Source: NIOZ-UU13 sp964444135 (GTDB taxonomy: Bacteria > Planctomycetota > Phycisphaerae > Sedimentisphaerales > Anaerobacaceae). Taken from it: DNA of 64,000 nt. Below, in pieces: positions 41,397-48,230 of the stretch. The notes beneath the pieces are model-generated. The model was not told where the DNA came from and made no database searches. It saw only the letters and a program-made list of their open reading frames with translations. The position numbers were made by a program, and so were the translations under genes. Position 1 is the stretch's first letter. Each line of letters begins with the position of its first letter. The stretch is from positions 28,843-92,842 of the forward strand of contig CAYUFX010000006.1 of assembly GCA_964444135.1 (NCBI GenBank). The letters are read 5' to 3'.

Positions 41397-42818
41397 ATGA
41401 CAGTGGAAAAAATGACAAAGAACGTGATGACCCGAAGAGACTTTTTACGTTCGTCGGTGTTGGCAGCGTCGGGGATATGCATGGGTGGGAAGGTCTGGTC
41501 TGCACCGGCAAACCTAAAAAGTACCGACCACCCCAACATTGTGCTCATTGTTTCCGACGACCAGGGCTATGCGGACCTGAGCTGCTATGACCATCCGAAA
41601 GAGGTCAGCACACCCAATATCGACCGGCTGGCCGCCGAAGGCGTGCGATTGACAAACGGTTATGCGAGCGCCTATGTCTGTGCACCGACTCGGGCAGGAC
41701 TTTTAACCGGCAGGTATCAGCAGCGGTTCGGCTTTTATACAGGCGGTGATTCCAGGGTTGGGTTGCCTTTGAGTGAAGTTACGGTGGCTGACCTGCTTAA
41801 AAAACAGGGCTATGCAACGGCGGTTATCGGCAAGTGGCACGTGGGTATTGAGCCGGAATATCATCCCTTGAAGCGGGGCTTTGACGAATTCTACGGATTC
41901 TTAGGACACGGAGCGCATGATTATTTCAAACTCCAGATAACAAATGAATATAACTCTATTTATCGTAACGACAAACCGATCAACGATACCGGCTACCTGA
42001 CAGATAACTTAGCTCGTGAAGCTGTGTCATTTATTGAACGGCACCAAAAACGGCCCTTTTTCCTTTATCTGCCTTTTAACGCCGTGCACTGGCCTCTGCA
42101 GGCGCTCGAGAAGTACATAAAGCGTTTCAATACGGGGGATGAGAACAGGGACATCTACTTAGCAATGCTCACGAGTATGGATGAGGCGATTGGAAAAGTG
42201 CTGGACGCTCTCAAACGAACCGGCGCCGACAACAATACTATGCTTATATTTTTCTCCGACAATGGAGGCGCCAGGAGAAATTTCGCCAATAACGGCGTTC
42301 TGAGGGACTATAAGCAAACTGTTTATGAAGGCGGAATCCACGTGCCTTTTATTGTTCGCTGGCCGGGTAAATTACCGAAAGGAACAGTTTGCGATGAGCC
42401 TGTCATTTCACTGGATATCCTGCCGACCATCTGCGCTGCTGTCGGCGTCAAGCTTCCCAGCGACCGAGTATACGACGGAAAAGATATGCTGCCGGTTCTT
42501 CTCGGCCAAATGAAATCCGCCTCTGGCGGACTGCACAAAACTCTTTTCTGGTACGATGGGTCCGACCAGTGGGCCGTTCGAGAAGGCAAATGGAAACTAC
42601 TTTTTAGAAAAGGCTCCTTGGAACTATATAACCTTCAAGAGGATATAGGTGAAAAAAACAACCTTGTGAAACAAAATCCGGAAATCGTTAAGCACCTGCA
42701 GCGGGCCTATCAGGCCTGGAAGAATCAAATGGCTCCCCAGCTCAGTAAAGCCAAGAGAGGGCGACAAGCTCCTGATGCTATTAGCTCAAAGAAAAGGATG
42801 AATAAAAAGAACCGCTAA
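41397..42818 (+). CDS. Sulfatase, formylglycine-dependent (CAPTR type)
   Basis: About 473 residues from ATG 41397 (a TTG at 41385 and an ATG at 41412 are alternatives). A Tat leader follows (MTRRDFLRSSVLAASGICMGG). NIVLIVSDDQGYADLSCYD gives the metal site and catalytic Cys95 is in C-A-P-T-R-A-G-L-L-T-G-R. GKWHVG, FSDNGGARRNFANNG and a C-terminal LYNLQEDIGEKNNL complete an arylsulfatase-type enzyme. The tail (after about residue 440) is Lys/Arg-rich. Close GGAG at 41390 is only three to four bases from the ATG, so the start is uncertain. It is divergent from the large glycan-binding protein, which may share its substrate. Confidence 0.92.
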   Translation: MTVEKMTKNVMTRRDFLRSSVLAASGICMGGKVWSAPANLKSTDHPNIVLIVSDDQGYADLSCYDHPKEVSTPNIDRLAAEGVRLTNGYASAYVCAPTRAGLLTGRYQQRFGFYTGGDSRVGLPLSEVTVADLLKKQGYATAVIGKWHVGIEPEYHPLKRGFDEFYGFLGHGAHDYFKLQITNEYNSIYRNDKPINDTGYLTDNLAREAVSFIERHQKRPFFLYLPFNAVHWPLQALEKYIKRFNTGDENRDIYLAMLTSMDEAIGKVLDALKRTGADNNTMLIFFSDNGGARRNFANNGVLRDYKQTVYEGGIHVPFIVRWPGKLPKGTVCDEPVISLDILPTICAAVGVKLPSDRVYDGKDMLPVLLGQMKSASGGLHKTLFWYDGSDQWAVREGKWKLLFRKGSLELYNLQEDIGEKNNLVKQNPEIVKHLQRAYQAWKNQMAPQLSKAKRGRQAPDAISSKKRMNKKNR

Positions 42819-42940
42819 TATTCTGAAAAAAAGACCGTTTTGAGGCCAATAGTAAGCCAATTACCGCTCCTTTACAGTCGCGGCTCTGTTTTGGGAAGTC
42901 GCGGCTCCGTTTTGCAGAATCTCAAATCGTTCAATAAATT

Positions 42941-42969
42941 CTTGACAAGGGGGCGGGTAATACATAAAG
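42941..42969 (+). promoter_or_regulatory. Promoter candidate for gap
   Basis: TTGACA (42941-42946), 17-base spacer, TAAAGT (42964-42969). Two copies of GTCGCGGCTCYGTTTT lie just upstream (about 42877-42916) and could be regulator sites. The start codon of gap is at 43062. Confidence 0.5.
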
Positions 42970-43061
42970 TAGTTCTCTCGTTTACCCCGAAGCACTGATT
43001 GGCGGGGGATTAAACCAGTAAAAAATAGCGTTTTCAGTATTGAAAATAAGGAGAAGTACAA

Positions 43062-44075
43062 ATGTCAACAAAGGTGGCAATTAACGGTTTCGGCCGAATC
43101 GGCAGGGCCGTAGCAAGAATTATTATGGAAAAAGACGGCGATTTGGACCTGGTCGCTATCAATGACCTCACGGACGCCAAGAGCCTTGCGCATCTGTTCA
43201 AATACGATACGGTGATGGGCAAATGGGGCGGGACGGTCGAGGCAAAGGACGGCGAATTAGTCATCAACGGCAAAACCATCAAGGTTTTAGCTGTCAGGAA
43301 TCCTGCGGAACTGCCCTGGAAGGATATGGGCGTGAAGGTTGTTTTGGAATCGACGGGTATCTTTCGCAAGGCCGAATCACCGAAGGGCGGTTATGCAGAC
43401 CATCTCAAGGCCGGAGCCAGTAAGGTCATGCTCAGTGTTCCGGCAAAAGATGACATTGACGCTACCATCGTCTTGGGCGTTAACGATCAGATGCTAACCA
43501 GCGAGGTCAACTGTGTATCGAACGCAAGCTGTACGACCAACTGCCTTGCACCTCTTGCCAAGACCCTCAATGATGTATTCGGCATTGAGCAGGGGGTTAT
43601 GACCACTATTCACGCTTATACCAACGACCAAAAAGTGGCTGATATGATACATAGTGACCTGCGCCGTGCGCGTGCGGCGGCGGCAAACATTATCCCCACC
43701 ACCACCGGTGCTGCAAAAGCCATCGGCAAAGTTATTCCCGAACTTGACGGCAAGCTCGATGGTTTCGCCGTTCGGGTGCCCATTCCGGTCGGCAGTATCG
43801 TTGACCTTGTGGTTAATGTCAAAAAAGACGTTACGGTCGATAGCGTAAACGCAGCAATGAAAGCAGCAGCGGAAGGGCCAATGAAGGGCATCCTGGTTTA
43901 TTGCGATGAGCCGATAGTCAGCAGTGACATAATTAACGACCCTGCTTCGAGCATCTTCGATTCTCTGTGCACAATGGTCATCGGTAAGACAGTTAAGGTC
44001 GTTAGCTGGTATGACAACGAGTGGGGTTACTCGAACCGCAGCGTCGAGATTATGGAAAGAATGGCAAAGATGTAG
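43062..44075 (+). CDS. gap: Glyceraldehyde-3-phosphate dehydrogenase
   Basis: 337 residues. AINGFGRIGRAVARII is the NAD-binding loop, NASCTTNCLAPLAKTL carries the catalytic Cys157, and TIHAYTNDQ plus SWYDNEWGYSNR complete the catalytic and phosphate sites. It oxidises glyceraldehyde-3-phosphate to 1,3-bisphosphoglycerate in the cytoplasm, followed by pgk in the same direction. AAGGAG stands eight bases before the ATG. A 150-base repeat-filled spacer separates it from pgk. Confidence 0.97.
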   Translation: MSTKVAINGFGRIGRAVARIIMEKDGDLDLVAINDLTDAKSLAHLFKYDTVMGKWGGTVEAKDGELVINGKTIKVLAVRNPAELPWKDMGVKVVLESTGIFRKAESPKGGYADHLKAGASKVMLSVPAKDDIDATIVLGVNDQMLTSEVNCVSNASCTTNCLAPLAKTLNDVFGIEQGVMTTIHAYTNDQKVADMIHSDLRRARAAAANIIPTTTGAAKAIGKVIPELDGKLDGFAVRVPIPVGSIVDLVVNVKKDVTVDSVNAAMKAAAEGPMKGILVYCDEPIVSSDIINDPASSIFDSLCTMVIGKTVKVVSWYDNEWGYSNRSVEIMERMAKM

Positions 44076-44084
44076 CGTAAACAT

Positions 44085-44215
44085 AAATCCGAAATTCGAA
44101 ACAATATTGTTAATTGGTGAGTAGTTAATTGGTTAATTTGTCATACTTTACTCACCATTCACTAATTAACCATTCACCATTTAGTGCTTCGGATTTCGAT
44201 TTTCAGAAAAAATTG
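44085..44215. repeat. Repeat-filled spacer between gap and pgk
   Basis: Outer words AAATCCGAAATTCG and CTTCGGATTTCG are inverted; inside, TTAATTGGTGAGTAGTTAAT is answered by TACTCACCATTCACTAATTA. The whole spacer can fold as one long imperfect hairpin. The outer words match the family at 59088-59250. Confidence 0.6.
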
Positions 44216-44225
44216 GGTAAAGAAA

Positions 44226-45473
44226 ATGGCTAAGAAGACTGTTGCAGATATCAATGTCAAGGGTAAGAAGGTCCTGATGCGGTGTGATTTTAATGTGCCG
44301 CTGGACGATGACTGCAATATCACCAGTGATGACCGAATCGTTAAGGCACTGCCTACAATAAAGAAGATATTGGATGGCGGCGGTGCGCTGATTCTTATGA
44401 GCCACCTCGGCAGACCTAAGGGACAAAGAGACGAGAGGCTGTCCCTGGCACCCGTGGCCAAAAAACTCTCGGAGCTTTTGGGGCAAGAGGTTATCTTTGC
44501 CGAGGACTGTATCGGCCCTGAGACAAAGGCAAAGGCCCAGACGCTGGCGAGCGGCGATTGTATGCTGCTTGAGAATCTGCGTTTTCACAAGGAAGAAACG
44601 ATAAAGGACAAGGCGGCAAAGGAAGATACGCAACTACGGCAGGCCAAAGACGATTTTGCAAAACAGCTTGCCGATTTGGCTGACATTTACGTTGACGATG
44701 CTTTCGGTACGGCGCACAGAGACAACGCTTCGATGTACACGGTGCCGGCACTTATGGAAGGCAAGCCGCGGGTCATCGGTTTCCTTATCGAAAAGGAACT
44801 GAAATTCTTGGGCGAAACCCTTAGTAATCCCGAAAGACCGTTCGCTGCGATATTAGGCGGAGCGAAGGTTTCAGACAAGATAGGTGTGATTGAGAATCTG
44901 ATCAATAAGGTCGATCGCATCATTATCGGTGGGGCTATGGCATATACATTCCTCAAAGGAAGAGGCAAAAGCATCGGTCAAAGCCTATGCGAGAATGACT
45001 TCATTGACAAGGGGCAAACACTACTGGACCAGGCGGCCGAGGCAGACTGTGAAGTAGTCTTGCCCGTAGATCACATTATAGTCCGTCGGCTGAAGGCGGG
45101 GGCACCACACCGAATAGCTGTGGGTGACATTGACCCGGGTTATCAAGCCGTAGACATAGGACCTATTGCTATACAGACGTTTTCACAAAAGATCGCCGAT
45201 GCCAAGACCATCGTTTGGAATGGACCGATGGGCGTTTTTGAAATCCCCCCCTTCGATGAAGGAACTAAAGCCATAGCTTTGGCAGTTGCCGAGGCCACAG
45301 ACAAAGGAGCACACAGCATAATCGGCGGCGGTGACAGTGCGGCGGCAGTGAAAAAACTCGGTCTGGAAGATAGAGTGAGCCATATATCCACTGGCGGGGG
45401 TGCCTCACTTGAATTTCTCGAAGGTAAAAAATTCAAGTGCCTTGAAATCCTCGATGAGAAGAATAATGACTGA
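44226..45473 (+). CDS. pgk: Phosphoglycerate kinase
   Basis: 415 residues from ATG 44226. KKVLMRCDFNVPLDDD, ALILMSHLGRPKG, YVDDAFGTAHRDNASM, FAAILGGAKVSDKIGVI and TIVWNGPMGVFE with a C-terminal SIIGGGDSAAAVKKLGLEDRVSHISTGGGASLEFLEG are all PGK signatures. It makes ATP from 1,3-bisphosphoglycerate, following gap. A longer frame from 44184 would run through the upstream repeat and is rejected. The downstream gene begins 95 bases later. Confidence 0.97.
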   Translation: MAKKTVADINVKGKKVLMRCDFNVPLDDDCNITSDDRIVKALPTIKKILDGGGALILMSHLGRPKGQRDERLSLAPVAKKLSELLGQEVIFAEDCIGPETKAKAQTLASGDCMLLENLRFHKEETIKDKAAKEDTQLRQAKDDFAKQLADLADIYVDDAFGTAHRDNASMYTVPALMEGKPRVIGFLIEKELKFLGETLSNPERPFAAILGGAKVSDKIGVIENLINKVDRIIIGGAMAYTFLKGRGKSIGQSLCENDFIDKGQTLLDQAAEADCEVVLPVDHIIVRRLKAGAPHRIAVGDIDPGYQAVDIGPIAIQTFSQKIADAKTIVWNGPMGVFEIPPFDEGTKAIALAVAEATDKGAHSIIGGGDSAAAVKKLGLEDRVSHISTGGGASLEFLEGKKFKCLEILDEKNND

Positions 45474-45567
45474 TACGGAATTGGATGCGAACGAATGCAG
45501 ACGATATAATTGATGCTATGGCAGCAGTAATACCTATAAGCCCGACGATTTTAAGGACACGAAAACA

Positions 45568-45780
45568 TTGAAAGATAACAAAGGTTTACTGAATAAGAAA
45601 AGGTTTGAAAAAGCGGAGCAACGGAAGAAGCAGTGGCTTAAAAATCTGTCCTGGGAAAAGGCATTGCGACTTGAGGAGAGCCTGATTTCTTCTGAACTTA
45701 TCTGGGAATGGCGCAGAAATTTCCCTGAAGATAATCCTATTTGCCTACAAAAGAGCCTGGCTACAAAGCAGAAAACATGA
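45568..45780 (+). CDS. Small basic protein paired with a nucleotidyltransferase
   Basis: 70 residues from TTG 45568 with AAGGA ten to twelve bases upstream. It is helical, rich in Lys and Glu (KKRFEKAEQRKKQWLKNLSWEKALRLEE), with no recognised domain. Its stop overlaps the following nucleotidyltransferase by ATGA (45777-45780). Tight pairing of a small helical protein with an AbiEii-like nucleotidyltransferase resembles toxin-antitoxin arrangements, but this is inference from gene order only. Confidence 0.6.
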   Translation: MKDNKGLLNKKRFEKAEQRKKQWLKNLSWEKALRLEESLISSELIWEWRRNFPEDNPICLQKSLATKQKT

Positions 45781-46334
45781 TGGTTTTATTAGAAGAAGTC
45801 TATAAGAAGGTTGTCACTTTTCTAAACGCGGAAAAATACAAATACCTGATAATCGGGGGTATTGCTGCGGGGACCCTGGGCGAGCCGAGGGTTACAGGTG
45901 ATGTGGATGTTGACATAATGATGGACCAGAAGCATATACCCGATTTTTTAGATAAGCTAACAGAAGCAGGATTCAAAGTTTCCAAAGAAAAGTGCATTAG
46001 AAGAGCAGAGCAAACCGGGACTTTCCAGATAAACTACGGAGATTTTCATGTTGACTTTATTATTAGCTCAACCGATTTAGAAAAGCAGGCATTTAAGAGG
46101 AGAAAGACAATTCGGTTATATGGCATAAAGGCGTTCTTCCCTACTCCAGAGGATTTAATTATATTTAAGATTATTCCCGGGCGCAAACAGGATTTATTAG
46201 ACGCAGAGAGAATAGTCATGCGGCATAAAGATAAACTCGATACAGGCTACCTTAAAAGTTGGGCCCGGAAGCTATCCGACCAGGCCGAGGATATGAGGAT
46301 ATGGAATGAACTGGACAGGTTGCTGAACGGTTAA
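45777..46334 (+). CDS. Nucleotidyltransferase-fold protein (AbiEii/DUF6036-like)
   Basis: 185 residues. The DNA polymerase beta-like core is visible: LIIGGIAAGTLGEPRVTGDVDVDIMM, with GG at 27-28 and the metal Asp at 42, 44 and 46, and a third acidic site in FHVDFIISS. The C-terminal part has PEDLIIFKIIPGRKQDLLDAERIV, the characteristic motif of AbiEii-type and related domains. Such proteins modify RNA or protein, often as toxins with a small partner. An earlier TTG (45741) is less likely than the ATG overlapping the preceding stop. It has landed between pgk and rpe. Confidence 0.78.
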   Translation: MMVLLEEVYKKVVTFLNAEKYKYLIIGGIAAGTLGEPRVTGDVDVDIMMDQKHIPDFLDKLTEAGFKVSKEKCIRRAEQTGTFQINYGDFHVDFIISSTDLEKQAFKRRKTIRLYGIKAFFPTPEDLIIFKIIPGRKQDLLDAERIVMRHKDKLDTGYLKSWARKLSDQAEDMRIWNELDRLLNG

Positions 46335-46430
46335 TACGGGATTTTATCTTTACCGCAGGCTCGAGGTCAATAGGCGAACAACAGTGATTCGTTGCGGTTA
46401 ATAATAATCGATTGCAGATAGTTGATAGCA

Positions 46431-47096
46431 ATGAAGCTGCCCAAAGCAGGAACAATTGAGGTTGTGCCATCGATACTAAGCGCCGACTTCGCCCGGCTGG
46501 CTGACGAGATAGCGATGGTTGAGTCGGCTGGTGTGAGTATGGTGCATCTTGATGTGATGGACGGCCACTTCGTTCCGAATATCACGATTGGGCCGCCGGT
46601 GATTGCCAAGCTCCGCAAGTACAGCAGTCTTGTTTTCGATGCCCACTTGATGATAAGTGAGCCGGAAAAATACGCCGAGCGTTTTGTCGAGGCCGGCGCC
46701 GACCATATAACATTTCATATTGAAGTAGCTGATAAACCCCAGAGACTTATCGACAAATTACACAAGTTAGGGTGCAGTGCCGGGATATGCCTGAATCCGG
46801 AGACTCCGGTTGAAGCAATAGAGGGTATTGCGCCGCTTTGCGATATGGTTCTGGTGATGACGGTGCGGCCAGGTTTTGGGGGACAGGAATTTATGCAGGA
46901 GGCGGCGAAAAAAATCGCCCAGATAAGAGACATTGTCGGCCCTGATATACGCATCGAAGTTGATGGAGGGATAGACCCTCAAACCACACCAATAGTGGTT
47001 TCCTATGGTGCTGATACCCTTGTTGCGGGCAATGCAATATTTGCAAAAACCGACCGTATTGCCGCGATAAACGCCATTCGAGAAGCAGCCAAGTAA
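46431..47096 (+). CDS. rpe: Ribulose-phosphate 3-epimerase
   Basis: 221 residues. VVPSILSADFARLADEI, HLDVMDGHFVPNITIGPPV (metal His/Asp), HLMISEPEKYAERFVEAGADHITFHIE, MTVRPGFGGQEFM and EVDGGIDPQT are complete Rpe motifs. It interconverts ribulose-5-phosphate and xylulose-5-phosphate, linking the xylB product to the pentose phosphate pathway. The ATG lacks a strong ribosome-binding site; TTG 46422 is an alternative. It is followed by a repeat-rich spacer. Confidence 0.96.
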   Translation: MKLPKAGTIEVVPSILSADFARLADEIAMVESAGVSMVHLDVMDGHFVPNITIGPPVIAKLRKYSSLVFDAHLMISEPEKYAERFVEAGADHITFHIEVADKPQRLIDKLHKLGCSAGICLNPETPVEAIEGIAPLCDMVLVMTVRPGFGGQEFMQEAAKKIAQIRDIVGPDIRIEVDGGIDPQTTPIVVSYGADTLVAGNAIFAKTDRIAAINAIREAAK

Positions 47097-47146
47097 TTTT
47101 TGTAGCCATTTCTGTTTATTTCTGGTAAAATCCCTCCTTGGTTGTC

Positions 47147-47316
47147 AAGTGCCTAAAGTGAGCCAAAGTGCCTAAGGTGAACTAAAGTGACACTTATGTG
47201 TCATCCTGAGGCGCAGCCGAAGAGCCTGCCCTGAGCTTGCCGAAGGGATCTGGCCAACGAAAAAGAGATTCTTCGCTTCGCTCAGAATGACTGCTTCGCC
47301 GTCAATTTAGGCACTT
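47147..47316. repeat. BIME-like composite repeat with inverted ends
   Basis: AAGTGCCTAAA (47147-47157) is answered by TTTAGGCACTT (47306-47316), a perfect 11-bp inverted repeat. Inside, an 18-bp direct repeat (AAAGTGCCTAAGGTGAAC type) occurs twice and a TCATCCTGAGG...GAAGAGCC block is imperfectly inverted against ATTCTTCGCTTCGCTCAGAA. Lies between rpe and accD. Confidence 0.6.
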
Positions 47317-47346
47317 CGAAGGGTGCAGGACTAAATACAGGTTGCT

Positions 47347-48192
47347 ATGGGCAAAGAAGTGAAATCCAAGTGGAACGGTTTCTCATTGAAGCCGCGTAGA
47401 GACATGCCCGAAGGGCTGTGGGTGCGGTGTCCGGGCTGTGAGCACATGCTCTATAAAAGCACCGTTGAAAAGAACTTTAACGTTTGTCCGGAATGCAATC
47501 ATCACTTTCGCATCGGGGCGGCGACTCGAATTAAATATCTGGCCGATGAAGATTCTTTTCAGGAGATTCTTGGCGATTTGACGACAGAGGACCCGCTGGG
47601 CTTTAAGTTCAGGGGAACCACTTATAAACAGCGAATCAAAGACGACGCGAAAAAATCCGGCGCAAAAGAGGCTATGTTAATCGGCAAGGCCTTTATCAAA
47701 GGCAGGGGCGTTATCTTAGCTGCGATGGAGCCGAATTTTCTGATGGGCTCTATGGGTTTTGTAGTCGGTGAGAAACTCTGTGCGGCGGTTGATATGGCGA
47801 TGGCCGAAAAACTGCCTTTGGTAGCGGTTTGCTGCTCAGGCGGTGCAAGGATGCACGAGGGCGTAGTCTCATTAGGACAGATGGCCAAGACTTCTGCGGC
47901 GTTAGCGAAATTTGACGAGGTCGGCGGACTTTATATCTGCGTCTTGACCGACCCGACGACCGGCGGGGTTACGGCGAGCTTTGCAATGCTGGGTGATTGT
48001 TTAATAGCTGAGCCGGGGGCGCTTATCGGTTTTGCCGGGCCACGCACGATTGCTGAAACAATAAAGGTGGAGCTGCCTGAAGGATTCCAGACGGCTGAGT
48101 TTATGTTGGAGCACGGCTTTGTAGATATGATTGTGCACCGCAAAGACCTCCGCAGCGAAATTGCACGCCTTATAGACTACTGCCATAAATAG
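47347..48192 (+). CDS. accD: Acetyl-CoA carboxylase carboxyltransferase subunit beta
   Basis: 281 residues. N-terminal zinc ribbon VRCPGCEHMLYKSTVEKNFNVCPECNHHFRIGA (CxxC twice), then the crotonase-like core AVCCSGGARMHEGVVSLGQMAKT and PTTGGVTASFAMLGDCLIAEPGALIGFAGPRTI. It transfers carboxyl from biotin to acetyl-CoA with AccA, which is not here. It is on the same strand as the C25-like gene, 38 bases upstream of that gene's likely start. No strong ribosome-binding site precedes the ATG. Confidence 0.95.
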   Translation: MGKEVKSKWNGFSLKPRRDMPEGLWVRCPGCEHMLYKSTVEKNFNVCPECNHHFRIGAATRIKYLADEDSFQEILGDLTTEDPLGFKFRGTTYKQRIKDDAKKSGAKEAMLIGKAFIKGRGVILAAMEPNFLMGSMGFVVGEKLCAAVDMAMAEKLPLVAVCCSGGARMHEGVVSLGQMAKTSAALAKFDEVGGLYICVLTDPTTGGVTASFAMLGDCLIAEPGALIGFAGPRTIAETIKVELPEGFQTAEFMLEHGFVDMIVHRKDLRSEIARLIDYCHK

Positions 48193-48230
48193 TGTCTCAC
48201 ACTTTCGAATCCGCTTTCGTGAGGATTCAC

